DNA of 64,000 nt, from the NCBI GenBank assembly GCA_963851085.1, contig CAWKNX010000009.1, positions 186,001 through 250,000 on the forward strand. Direction: 5' to 3'. The notes under the pieces were generated by a model. It made no database searches and had not been told where the DNA came from. It worked only from the letters and a program-made list of their open reading frames with translations. The DNA is from DATFVJ01 sp963851085 (GTDB lineage Bacteria; Actinomycetota; Actinomycetes; Streptosporangiales; Streptosporangiaceae). Of the stretch, positions 1-11,112 are shown piece by piece. The position numbers were made by a program, and so were the translations under genes. Numbering within the stretch: position 1 is the first letter of the stretch; each line of letters starts with the position of its first letter.

Positions 1-396
1 CCCGAACTCGCCGCACTCTTCTTTGACCTGCCACCCGGCAGGCTCACCAAGCGGCTCACCGACGCCGTCGCTCGCGTTTCCGGGTTGTCCGCACGGCTGA
101 CAGCGGCCTGGCGGGCGCCACGGCTGCCACGCTTCACGCTACCGGGCGATCCACGTGACACCGATGTGCCGCCCAGGTTCACCATCGGCCGCGAGCCCTG
201 GTGCGATCTGGTGATCCCGGACCTCACCGTGTCGCGCAGGCACGCCGATCTCATGCGCGCAGACGGCCGCTGGCTGCTGTGCGATCTTGGCTCGACCAAT
301 GGCACCAGGCGAAATGGCTGGCGGGTCAGCTCTCCCGTGCCGGTCCAGGCAGGCGATCAGCTCACCTTCGGCCAGGTCACCTTCATCGTCGGGTGA
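1..396 (+). CDS. DUF1707-FHA domain protein (5' truncated by window)
   Basis: The reading frame is open from base 1, so the start lies outside the window. The first residues (PELAALFFDLP) look like the end of a DUF1707/SHOCT-like domain, which in actinobacteria often precedes an FHA domain. The FHA domain covers the rest, with FTIGREP, the SRRHADL core, LGSTNGT and a final hydrophobic strand (TFGQVTFIVG). FHA domains bind phosphothreonine peptides, so the protein probably reads Ser/Thr-kinase signalling; the partner is unknown. A TTG at 85 gives a 103-residue alternative, but the conserved upstream residues argue that the gene begins further left. Confidence 0.8.
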   Translation, partial: PELAALFFDLPPGRLTKRLTDAVARVSGLSARLTAAWRAPRLPRFTLPGDPRDTDVPPRFTIGREPWCDLVIPDLTVSRRHADLMRADGRWLLCDLGSTNGTRRNGWRVSSPVPVQAGDQLTFGQVTFIVG

Positions 397-479
397 CAGC
401 CTGCGCCATATCCCAACATCGTCAGCCGTGGCAGCCCACACGCGGGGCGCCCAGTGTTGCCGCTCCGCGCGGCTCAGGT

Positions 480-612
480 GGGTGACCCCGTTACCCGCCT
501 GCCGGTTACCCGCCTGCCGGTTACCCGCCCGCCCGGTTACCCACCCGCCCGTTACCCACCCGCCCGGTTACCCACCCGCCCGGTTACCCACCCGCCCGGT
601 TACCCACCTGCC
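480..612. repeat. 15-bp tandem repeat (GGTTACCC-type)
   Basis: About eight imperfect copies of a 15-bp unit of the form GGTTACCCRCCYGCC lie between the FHA gene and the 3' end of the aldo/keto reductase. The last copies are inside the reductase frame and supply its C-terminal residues (QVGNRAGG). Confidence 0.85.
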
Positions 613-1672
613 TGGCTGCCAGTGTGCCGCCTGCTGAGACGTCGTCGAGCGCGCCCGAGATCTCGGGAGGCAGCACGACGTCCTCGGCCTGCAAAATGCC
701 GGTGAGCTGGCCGGTCGTACGGGCGCCGACGATCGCGGAGGTGACGGCCGGCCGGTCACGTACCCAGCTCAATGCCACTGCGAGCGGAGAGACGCCAAGC
801 CCGTCCGCCGCGGTGGTCACCGCCTCGACGATGGCGCGGCCCCGTTCGTCCAGGTATGGCTGTACGAACGAGCCGAAGTGCGGCGTCGCGGCCCGCGAAT
901 CCGCTGGGATGCCGCTGCGGTACTTACCGGTGAGAACGCCCCGGCCGAGCGGCGACCAGCAGAGCACGCCCACGCCGCGGTCCGCCGCGGCCGGCAGGAC
1001 CTCGTGCTCGACATCGCGGGCGAGCAGCGAGTATTCGACCTGTACTGACGAGATGGGAGCCCGGCCCGGCCAGGCCTGCTGCCAGGTCGCGGCCCGCGCC
1101 AATTGCCAGCCGGCGTAGTTGCAGACCCCCGCGTATCTAGCCCGGCCGGCGGAAACGGCATCGTCGACGGCGGAAAGCGTTTCCTCGAGCGGGGCAGAAG
1201 GGTCCCAGGCATGGACCTGCCACAGATCCACGTGGTCGACTCCAAGCCGGCCCAGCGAGGCGTCGAGGCAGGCGAGCAGGCTTCGCCGTGAGGTCCCCCC
1301 GGCGCCACCCAGCCCGGCGCCACCGGGCGCGACACGGCCAGGCCCGGCGCCACCCGGCCCTGCCGCCTCGCCGCCTGGGAGGCCTGGGAGGCCTGGGAGG
1401 CCTGGGGCGCCAGGGTCGCCTGGGATCGACGTCTTGGTCGCCAGAACTACCTCGGAGCGTGGCACGACATCGCGGAGCAGCCGGCCAACGATCAGTTCGG
1501 CGTCGCCGCCGGCGTATGAGGCGGCCGTGTCGATGAGCGTCCCACCCGCGTCGGCGAACGCGGCAAGCTGCGCCGCCGCGTCATCTTCGCCCGTGTCACG
1601 GCCCCACGTCATCGTGCCGAGGCCGAGCCGCGAAACTCGCAGGCCCGTCATCCCGAGCCGGCGCTGTTCCAT
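584..1672 (-). CDS. aldo/keto reductase with Gly-Pro-rich insertion
   Basis: A 362-residue NAD(P)H-dependent oxidoreductase of the aldo/keto reductase family; the substrate cannot be told. The family tetrad is visible: Asp48 and Tyr53 in DTAASY, Lys80 in LATK, and the His in DLWQVHAWD. The C-terminal cofactor region (SPLGRGVLTGKY, SAIVGARTTGQL) is intact. Residues 84-126 are an unusual Gly/Pro/Ala-rich insertion containing GLP repeats, just after the catalytic Lys strand. The family is usually about 310-330 residues, so the insertion explains the extra length. The stop codon lies inside the tandem repeat downstream. The ATG start has no strong Shine-Dalgarno sequence. It is divergent from the phosphatase gene. 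Confidence 0.85.
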   Translation of the reverse strand: MEQRRLGMTGLRVSRLGLGTMTWGRDTGEDDAAAQLAAFADAGGTLIDTAASYAGGDAELIVGRLLRDVVPRSEVVLATKTSIPGDPGAPGLPGLPGLPGGEAAGPGGAGPGRVAPGGAGLGGAGGTSRRSLLACLDASLGRLGVDHVDLWQVHAWDPSAPLEETLSAVDDAVSAGRARYAGVCNYAGWQLARAATWQQAWPGRAPISSVQVEYSLLARDVEHEVLPAAADRGVGVLCWSPLGRGVLTGKYRSGIPADSRAATPHFGSFVQPYLDERGRAIVEAVTTAADGLGVSPLAVALSWVRDRPAVTSAIVGARTTGQLTGILQAEDVVLPPEISGALDDVSAGGTLAARQVGNRAGG

Positions 1673-1744
1673 GACCGGAGGTTAACGCCTCGGCGCCGTG
1701 GCCGGTGGCAGGCGTGCACGGTACACGGCGCTAAAGTCGGGACC

Positions 1745-2515
1745 GTGACAACGGTTCTCCTGGTGCGACACGGTCTGACCGCGCTCACCGGGCCGGTGCT
1801 CGCGGGCTGGACACCCGGCGTGGATCTCGATGACAACGGCAGGGCGCAGGCGGAGGCACTCGCGGAGCGGCTCGCGCCCGTACCGCTCGCCGCGATCGTC
1901 ACCAGCCCGCTCGACCGCTGCAGGCAGACCGCCGCGGCAATCGCCGCGGTGGCCGACGGGCAGGACCGTGCGGCGCGCGACGGCCGTGGTGAGATCGCCA
2001 CGCATGTCGATGCCCGGGTGGGGGAATGCCGCTACGGTGACTGGACGGGCAAGCGGCTGAAGAAGCTCGCCAAGGATCCGCTCTGGCGGGTGGTGCAGGC
2101 ACATCCGAGTGGCGCGCGGTTCCCGGGCCCGGACGGTGAATCACTGCCCGACATGCAATACCGCGCGGTCGGCGCGGTACGCGAATGGAACGCGAAGCTG
2201 GGCCGCGACGCCTGCTACGTCATTTGCTCGCACGGAGACGTGATCAAGGCGATTGTTGCGGATAGCCTGGGGATTCATCTCGACCTGTTCCAGCGGATCC
2301 AGATCGATCCCTGCTCGCTCACCGTCATCAGGTACACCGAGCTGCGGCCGTTCCTCCTCCGCCTCAACGACACCGGAGGTGATGTGGCTGGTCTCGTGGC
2401 GGCGGCGCACCAGCAAAGCCGCGCGGGCGGCGATGCCGCGGTCGGGGGTGGAGCGGGCGCGGCCGGCCCAGGCAGCCGTGGCGTTCGGCAGAAGCCAGTG
2501 GAAGCGCAAGGATAG
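1745..2515 (+). CDS. histidine phosphatase family protein (MSMEG_4193-type)
   Basis: A 256-residue member of the histidine phosphatase/phosphoglycerate mutase superfamily. The catalytic RHG motif is at the N-terminus (VLLVRHGLTALT) and a second His is in CSHGDVIKAI. The GTG start places the conserved strand at residues 2-7. The last 40 residues are Gly/Ala-rich and likely disordered. It lies 4 bp from a DUF3090 gene and upstream of a SCO1521-family gene. This trio travels together in many actinobacteria and was named from Mycobacterium smegmatis (recalled family knowledge). The physiological substrate is unknown, so mutase is less safe than phosphatase. Confidence 0.85.
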   Translation: MTTVLLVRHGLTALTGPVLAGWTPGVDLDDNGRAQAEALAERLAPVPLAAIVTSPLDRCRQTAAAIAAVADGQDRAARDGRGEIATHVDARVGECRYGDWTGKRLKKLAKDPLWRVVQAHPSGARFPGPDGESLPDMQYRAVGAVREWNAKLGRDACYVICSHGDVIKAIVADSLGIHLDLFQRIQIDPCSLTVIRYTELRPFLLRLNDTGGDVAGLVAAAHQQSRAGGDAAVGGGAGAAGPGSRGVRQKPVEAQG

Positions 2516-2519
2516 GGCT

Positions 2520-3083
2520 ATGCCTGTCTACTTCTACGACCCCCCGGCGAGATTCGTGGCAGGCACCGTCGGCCAGCCTGGGGAACGCACGTTCTACCTG
2601 CAAGCGAGCGGCACGGGCAGGGTCACGAGTGTGACGTTGGAGAAGCAGCAGGTCAGTCTCCTTGCCGAGCGGCTGGATGAGCTGCTCGATGAGGTGCTGC
2701 GGCGGTCCGGAGGATCGGCGACCGTGCCCGCGGTCGCGCCAGCCGACCTGCAGGACGACGCGCCGCTCGAACTGCCGCTGATGGAAGAGTTCCGGGTCGG
2801 TTCCATCGCGCTCGCATGGGACGCGGACGGCGAGCGCGTCGTCATCGAGGCGCAGGAGGAGTCCGACGAGCCGGTCGAGCCGCTGGCCGAAGACGTCTCT
2901 GCGGACGGCCCCGCCGTGCTGCGGGTGCGGATAACGCCCGCGATGGCCCGTGCCTTCGCCCAGCGGGCGCTGCAGATCGTCGCGGCGGGACGGCCACCCT
3001 GCCCGTTGTGCGGGCTGCCGCTCGACGCGCAGGGGCACGTCTGCCCACGGCAGAATGGCCACCGCCCGGGCCCGGTCGCCTAG
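2520..3083 (+). CDS. DUF3090 family protein
   Basis: A 187-residue protein of the actinobacterial DUF3090 family. The start (MPVYFYDPPARFVAGTVG) is typical, and the C-terminus carries a probable zinc-binding pair of Cys motifs (PPCPLCGLPLDAQGHVCP). The ATG at 2520 was chosen because conservation begins there; the frame stays open upstream into the phosphatase gene. Biochemical function is not known. Conserved placement between the phosphatase and the SCO1521-family gene suggests a shared pathway and cotranscription. Confidence 0.85.
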   Translation: MPVYFYDPPARFVAGTVGQPGERTFYLQASGTGRVTSVTLEKQQVSLLAERLDELLDEVLRRSGGSATVPAVAPADLQDDAPLELPLMEEFRVGSIALAWDADGERVVIEAQEESDEPVEPLAEDVSADGPAVLRVRITPAMARAFAQRALQIVAAGRPPCPLCGLPLDAQGHVCPRQNGHRPGPVA

Positions 3084-3160
3084 CCGTGGCCAGGAGCGGC
3101 AACCGGCCAGGCTCGAAGGCCCGGCTCGCGGCGCAGCCGTCAAGGCGTCAGAATCAGGAC

Positions 3161-3928
3161 ATGCGGGAGCCTGGATCGGATCGGGCGCGTCGGCGGCAGG
3201 ATAGCGTGGCCGGCCGGCGTGACGCCGTTCTGGATCTGCTCACGAACGGCCCTATCGAGGTGGAGGGCCAGCTTTTCGAGGCGTCAAACGCGACGCTTTA
3301 CTGCCGGATACATCGCGGTGACATGACCGTGGCATGCGTCTACAAGCCGATAGCGGGTGAGCGGCCACTGTGGGATTTCCCGCACGGGTCGCTGGCCGGC
3401 CGTGAGGTCGCCGCCTATCTGATATCCGAGGCCGCAGGGTGGGAAGTGGTGCCGCCGACGGTGTACCGCGACGGCCCGTTCGGCCCCGGCATGTGCCAGC
3501 TGTGGATTGATGCCGACTCCACCGTCGACCTGGTCGCCCTCGCGCGGCGCACCGACCACGCAGGGCTGCGAGATATGGCCGTTTTCGACGCGGTGGTGAA
3601 CAACGCCGACAGGAAGATCGGCCATCTTCTTCCCACCGCCCGTGGGCACCTTTTCGGCTGCGATCATGGCGTGTGTTTCTCCGAGGAGTACAAGCTCCGT
3701 ACCGTGCTCTGGCAGTGGCGCGGACGGCCGCTGCCCGGCCGGGCCATCGAGGCGCTGGGCCGCCTTCGCGCCGCACTCGATGACGGCGACCTCGCCGCCG
3801 AACTCGGCGGGCGGCTGTCAGCTGCCGAGGTCAGCGCCACCGCGGGCCGGGTCGACTTCCTGCTCAGGCACCGCGTGCATCCCTACCCCTCGGACGAGTG
3901 GCCTGCGGTCCCCTGGCCCCCGGTCTAA
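3161..3928 (+). CDS. SCO1521 family protein (PI3/4-kinase-like fold)
   Basis: A 255-residue member of the SCO1521 family, regarded as distantly related to phosphatidylinositol 3/4-kinases. Kinase-like features are the strand ACVYKPIAGERPLWDFP with a Lys, the segment FDAVVNNADRKIGHLL resembling a catalytic NNxDRK loop, and CDHGVCF resembling the metal-binding Asp. No activity is established. The ATG at 3161 was chosen by family length; a GTG about 45 bp further is possible. It ends 4 bp inside the convergent esterase gene. The mycothiol ligase gene mshC, which I recall near this trio in some relatives, is not beside it here. Confidence 0.75.
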   Translation: MREPGSDRARRRQDSVAGRRDAVLDLLTNGPIEVEGQLFEASNATLYCRIHRGDMTVACVYKPIAGERPLWDFPHGSLAGREVAAYLISEAAGWEVVPPTVYRDGPFGPGMCQLWIDADSTVDLVALARRTDHAGLRDMAVFDAVVNNADRKIGHLLPTARGHLFGCDHGVCFSEEYKLRTVLWQWRGRPLPGRAIEALGRLRAALDDGDLAAELGGRLSAAEVSATAGRVDFLLRHRVHPYPSDEWPAVPWPPV

Positions 3929-4881
3929 TGGCCGCCAGGCGACGGCCGTCCGGCCGGAGCCGCAGCGACCTGGTCCCAGCCGTCGGCAAGGAACTCGAGC
4001 GCGGCAGTGAGCGCACCGATCGCGTAACTCCAGTCGTGCATGCCGGCCGTAACACGCAACGTCGCGGGGATGTGCGCGCGGTCGAGCAAGGCCTCGAAGC
4101 TGGCCGCCTGGCCGCTGATCACCGCCAGGTCGTCCGACTTGTCCTCCGCGAGCAGGATCCGCTTGCCGCGCGCCATGTCGATGTGCAGCGCAGGGCTGTT
4201 CGCGGCGATCAGGGCGGGGCGCCCCGCGAACATGGCCGCCGGGTCGTCGACGTGAAAATAGCCCGCGATGGAGACGATCTGGCCGAAAAGCTGCGGATGC
4301 CGCAGCGCGATGTTCATGGCGCCATAGCCACCCATGGAGAATCCGGCGATCGCCCGGCGTGACGCGGTGCGCCGGTGGGGGCCCTCCACTGCGGGGATGA
4401 CGGCCTCGAGCAGCCGGCTCTCCACCATGTCCGATCCATCGGCCGAGTCCGCCCATTCTGTGTCCCATCGGTGCTCGCCATTGCCGTCCGGGCAGGCGAC
4501 CACGAATGGCGGATAGCCTTCCTCGAAACGTTCGTCGAGGAAGCCGGCGAGCCCGTGCCGGAACGCGTCGAGCGGCCCGCCGGGGTTTCCGTGGAGGAAG
4601 TACAGCACGGGGATGAGGGCGGAGTCCGGTCCGGGAGGACGCCAGATCCAGATGGAATGCCAGTCGGAGTCCGCTGGCCCACGGACGCTGAGGCGCCGGA
4701 CGATACCGTGCTCATGCGCGGAGAAGGACCACACATCCGATTTGGCAAGCGGCGTCACACTCAATGGCATGATCATGAGAAGGGCGAAGACGGCGAAAAC
4801 CGCGAGGCCCGCCAGGTGAGGCGGCCCGCTGCGGTGTGGGCCGATGAACCGGTGTCGCGGCCGGGCGGCGCTCGTGTTCAC
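3925..4881 (-). CDS. membrane-anchored esterase (alpha/beta hydrolase, esterase D/Ag85-like)
   Basis: A 318-residue putative esterase. An N-terminal hydrophobic segment (LAGLAVFAVFALLMIMPLSV) should anchor it with the hydrolase outside the membrane. The fold is recognisable from PVLYFLHGNPGG (oxyanion region), the nucleophile elbow GFSMGGYGAMN with catalytic Ser, and the C-terminal GMHDWSYAI with the probable catalytic His. This resembles the S-formylglutathione hydrolase/antigen 85 esterase family. The GTG at 4881 was chosen because GGGGGA lies 9 bp upstream; a GTG at 4902 is an alternative. Its 3' end overlaps the convergent SCO1521-family gene by 4 bp. Substrate unknown. Confidence 0.75.
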   Translation of the reverse strand: MNTSAARPRHRFIGPHRSGPPHLAGLAVFAVFALLMIMPLSVTPLAKSDVWSFSAHEHGIVRRLSVRGPADSDWHSIWIWRPPGPDSALIPVLYFLHGNPGGPLDAFRHGLAGFLDERFEEGYPPFVVACPDGNGEHRWDTEWADSADGSDMVESRLLEAVIPAVEGPHRRTASRRAIAGFSMGGYGAMNIALRHPQLFGQIVSIAGYFHVDDPAAMFAGRPALIAANSPALHIDMARGKRILLAEDKSDDLAVISGQAASFEALLDRAHIPATLRVTAGMHDWSYAIGALTAALEFLADGWDQVAAAPAGRPSPGGH

Positions 4882-5040
4882 CGTACGTATCCCCCGAGTC
4901 ACGATCCGACACCTTACCGGACGTCCAGGACCCACCTGAAGCGGACATTCGCGCTGCCCACTGCGGCCAAAAATGCTCCCTAACCGCTGGCGGCGCGTGC
5001 CACCAAGAGATCTGCGGAGAACACTTGCGCGGCCCAAGAA

Positions 5041-5085
5041 GTTATCCCCAGACCGGTTACCCCCAGACCTGCTATCCCCAGAATG
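5041..5085. repeat. three 15-bp direct repeats
   Basis: Three imperfect 15-bp units of the form GNTAYCCCCAGANNN follow each other. They share the GTTACCC core with the repeat at 480-612. Confidence 0.75.
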
Positions 5086-5170
5086 GCGTTCACCCCTGCC
5101 ACAGCTCTTGACAACCTGCCAAGATCAGCAGTGGGGCAACGCCCCCATGGGAGGGCGGGTCTTGCCGGGA
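5076..5170 (+). repeat. dispersed ~95-bp element, copy A
   Basis: This stretch aligns along its whole length with the reverse complement of 50461-50558. The best conserved core is ATCAGCAGT-N-GGGCAACGCCCC, which forms a short GGGGC/GCCCC hairpin with an AAC loop. A conserved CTTGACA lies about 20 bp before it. It has no coding potential. Its nature (small mobile repeat, regulatory RNA, or recombination by-product) is unknown. Confidence 0.75.
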
Positions 5171-5250
5171 AGTGGCTGCCGCGGATGCGCGAGCCCGTTG
5201 TGGCACCAGCCTCGGGTGGCGACCGCTGCGCAGCCGTTAAGATTCTGTTT

Positions 5251-5279
5251 GCCCGGGGGGCGACCCCCGGAACCCCCGC
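5251..5279. terminator. GC palindrome downstream of PAC2 gene
   Basis: GCCCGGGGGGCGACCCCCGG forms a strong hairpin with a very short loop, followed by a C run. It lies just beyond the 3' end of the leftward PAC2 gene and belongs to the family also seen at 42559, 48201, 50432 and 58376. Terminator function is inferred from position; there is no U tract. Confidence 0.5.
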
Positions 5280-5291
5280 AACCTCCCGTGG

Positions 5292-6188
5292 TCAGCGGTT
5301 GCCGGCATCACCGTGGTTGCCGCGGCGGCGCAGGTAGCGTTCGAATTCGCGGGCGATGGCGTCGCCGCTCGCCTCGGGCAGTTCTGTCGCGTCGCGCTGA
5401 TCCTCGAGGGCCCTGACGTACTCGGCTACCTCGCTGTCTTGCTGCGCGAGTTCATCGACGCCACGTTCCCACGCACGGGCCTGCTCGGGCAGGTCGGCGA
5501 GCGGGAGGGTGATGTCCGCGATGTCCTCGATGCCGCGGATGAGCGCCAGCGTCGCCTTCGGGTTCGGCGGCTGCGCCACGTAGTGCGGGACGGACGCCCA
5601 GAGGGAAACCGCGGTCAGGCCCGCCTGGCCGCAGGCCTGCTGCAGCACGCCGACGATGCCGGTCGGGCCCTTGTAGTCCACGGGCTGCATGCTGAGCTCC
5701 GCCGCGAGCCTTGACTCGGACACCGAGCCCGAGATCGGCACGGGCCGCGTGTGCGGCGCGTCGGCGAGCAGCGCGCCCAGCAGGACGATCATGTCGGCGC
5801 CGAGGTCGGTGAAGCTCTGCACGAGTTCGTCGCAGAACCGGCGCCAGCGCATATTCGGCTCGATCCCGTGGACGAGCACGATGTCGCGGTCGATGCCCTC
5901 GGGCCTGGCACGTGACAGCCGGGTCGTCGGCCAGATCAGCCGCTCGGTCCGGCCGCCGGCGAGTTCCACGACGGGGCGGGTGACCTGGAAGTCGTAGAAG
6001 TCCTCCGGGTCGATCGCCGCGATCGGGGTCGGGTCCCACGCGGTGGTCAGGTGCTCGATCACCCCAGAGGCGGCTTCGCCGGCGTCGTTCCAGCCTTCGA
6101 ACGCCGCCACGAGCACGGGCGCGGTGAGATCATCGACGTTTTCCAACTCGATGGCCCGAACACCTCCTCCGCGCGACTTGCAACGCAT
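5292..6188 (-). CDS. PAC2 family protein (proteasome assembly chaperone 2-like)
   Basis: A 298-residue cytosolic protein of the PAC2 family. The typical actinobacterial signature is near the N-terminus (APVLVAAFEGWNDAGEAA), followed by the family segments VLVHGIEPNMRWRRF, GADMIVLLGALLADAPHTRP and GPTGIVGVLQQAC. The family is named for eukaryotic proteasome assembly chaperones, but a chaperone role in actinobacteria is unproven. The ATG at 6188 has GGGGGAC 8 bp upstream. A stronger GGAGGAGG lies inside the first codons but leads to no good start. It is divergent from metH. Confidence 0.85.
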   Translation of the reverse strand: MRCKSRGGGVRAIELENVDDLTAPVLVAAFEGWNDAGEAASGVIEHLTTAWDPTPIAAIDPEDFYDFQVTRPVVELAGGRTERLIWPTTRLSRARPEGIDRDIVLVHGIEPNMRWRRFCDELVQSFTDLGADMIVLLGALLADAPHTRPVPISGSVSESRLAAELSMQPVDYKGPTGIVGVLQQACGQAGLTAVSLWASVPHYVAQPPNPKATLALIRGIEDIADITLPLADLPEQARAWERGVDELAQQDSEVAEYVRALEDQRDATELPEASGDAIAREFERYLRRRGNHGDAGNR

Positions 6189-6269
6189 GCGCCGTCCCCC
6201 GCCGCCACCGGCCCTACCCGTACGGTGACCGTACCGTGGCCTGCCAGCGGCAGCATGAACGGCTCCAGC

Positions 6270-6303
6270 CTACGTGCTCGGCGCTGATCGCCGTGGCACG
6301 TAG
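6270..6303. promoter_or_regulatory. inverted repeat in the metH upstream region
   Basis: Perfect 8-bp arms CTACGTGC and GCACGTAG are separated by 18 bp, about 50 bp before the metH start. This may be an operator or a leader hairpin. I looked for a cobalamin (B12) box here and found none. Confidence 0.4.
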
Positions 6304-6352
6304 CACTCTGCCGTGCATGGCGTACTGGCGTCATTAGATAGAGTTGGTACAC

Positions 6353-9871
<3,519 letters not shown>

Positions 9872-9872
9872 G

Positions 9873-9922
9873 GCGGCACCGCTTGAGATGGCGCCGCTTG
9901 AGATGGCGCCGCTTGAGATGGC
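9873..9922. repeat. 15-bp tandem repeat (GGCRCCGCTTGAGAT)
   Basis: Three to four copies of a 15-bp unit sit between the metH stop and the HAD start. Read in the HAD frame they would encode MAPLE repeats. The reverse complement of the same unit forms the MAPLQ repeats at 29036-29100. Confidence 0.85.
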
Positions 9923-10625
9923 ACAGGTGAGCCCGGCGCTGGCTGGCGTCATGTTCGACATGGATGGCCTGCTCGTCGACACCGAGCCGCTCTGGTTCGA
10001 GGTGGAGTGCGAGATCATGGCCAGGCTCGGGGGAACCTGGGAGCACGCGGACCAGGCCGAGCTTGTCGGCGGCTCAGTCGTCAAGTCGGTCGGCTACATG
10101 CTGGCCATGGCCACCCTGCCCGCCGCGCCGGCCACCGTCGCACGCTGGCTGGTGGACGGCATGGTCACCCGGCTGACCGACGGCGACCTGCCGATGCTGC
10201 CCGGGGCCCGCGAGCTGCTCGGTGAGGTGGCATCGGCCGGAATTCCGTACGCACTGGTCACGTCGTCCGAGCGGCCAATCATGGATGCGGTACTCGGGAA
10301 GATGGACATCGCCTTTGGCGCGACGGTCTGCGCGGCGGACGTCAGCGCCGCCAAACCCGACCCTGAGCCCTACCTGCTCGCGGCGAACCTCCTCGGCGCG
10401 GACCCGCGCCGCTGCGTGGTGCTCGAAGATTCGCCGAACGGTGTCGCCGCCGGCGAGGCGGCCGGCTGCCAGGTAGTCGCCGTGCCTAGCGTGGTGCCCA
10501 TCCCGGTACAGGCGGGCCGGGTGGTAGCTGGCTCGCTGGCTGAGGTCAATCTCGCCGCGCTGCGCGCGGCCGTGTCCACCGGGCAGTCTCAGGTGATCCG
10601 AAGCGGGGGATCGAGCAATGAGTAG
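9918..10625 (+). CDS. HAD superfamily hydrolase (phosphatase/beta-phosphoglucomutase-like)
   Basis: A 235-residue HAD hydrolase. Motif I is MFDMDGLLVDTEPLW with the nucleophilic Asp, motif II is the Ser in LVTSSE, motif III is the Lys in SAAKPDPEPYL, and motif IV is VLEDSPNGVAAGEAAG. The cap domain follows motif I, as in beta-phosphoglucomutase and haloacid-like phosphatases. Substrate unknown. The ATG at 9918 was chosen; an in-frame ATG at 9888 would add MAPLEMAPLE from the 15-bp repeat, which looks like repeat expansion rather than ancestral protein. It is probably cotranscribed with metH. Confidence 0.85.
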   Translation: MAQVSPALAGVMFDMDGLLVDTEPLWFEVECEIMARLGGTWEHADQAELVGGSVVKSVGYMLAMATLPAAPATVARWLVDGMVTRLTDGDLPMLPGARELLGEVASAGIPYALVTSSERPIMDAVLGKMDIAFGATVCAADVSAAKPDPEPYLLAANLLGADPRRCVVLEDSPNGVAAGEAAGCQVVAVPSVVPIPVQAGRVVAGSLAEVNLAALRAAVSTGQSQVIRSGGSSNE

Positions 10626-11112
10626 CCGAGGCGGCCGACTGCATGGTCGTGGTCGCGGCGGGCCCGGCGGTGGTGCCGCCGTGCCATGGCCGGCTTGTGG
10701 TGCCGCCAGTACGCGAGGTGTCCGCCGGATGGCTGCGCCAGTTGGTGGCATCGAGGCACACATCGGACCGGCAATAATCGCGAATGCGGTGTGCCGTCAC
10801 CACTGACAGGGGTTGCACGGACGGCGCAGGTCGGCATCGTGCGATCTCCGGCGGGTTATTGCCGTGTGTGACAGTGCGATGTGGTTCCGTACACGACGCG
10901 CCGGGATCGATACGGATTGATCGTCATTCGGTCACAATCGCGCTACGACCCGCAAAAGAGTATGGCGCTCCAGTCCCTGCGTAGCGGAATCTCCGCGTAG
11001 AGGGTGCGTGCCCGTTCTGGTGATGATCTCGCAGCGCGTTAGGACGTGTCACGACATGGGCAGGCAGCAGGCAGGTACAGACGCAACTTTCGGCAGGTAG
11101 GGGTAGCCACTG
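10626..11112. other. 487-bp intergenic region upstream of peptide transporter
   Basis: No convincing gene is present; short open frames at 10618-10806 and 10686-10871 lack recognisable domains. There is a small hairpin GCGGA-ATC-TCCGC near 10985-11000. The region should carry the promoter for the downstream importer, but no clear -35/-10 pair could be assigned. Confidence 0.6.

Larger units (their letters stand above)
4882..5291. other. 410-bp intergenic region with two repeat types
   Basis: No gene was found between the 5' end of the esterase and the 3' end of the PAC2 gene. The region holds three 15-bp repeats (5041-5085), a dispersed element of about 95 bp (5076-5170), and a GC-rich palindrome (5251-5279) that abuts the PAC2 stop codon. 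Confidence 0.8.

Noticed and set aside
6189..6352. Possible cobalamin riboswitch before metH.
   Set aside because: No B12-box sequence was found; only a simple 8-bp inverted repeat is visible.
9888..9917. Upstream start for the HAD protein adding MAPLEMAPLE.
   Set aside because: The added residues are translated 15-bp repeat and precede the conserved domain; the ATG at 9918 is adequate.
10618..10871. Two short open frames after the HAD gene.
   Set aside because: They lack domains, good ribosome-binding sites and codon character; the stretch is reported as intergenic.
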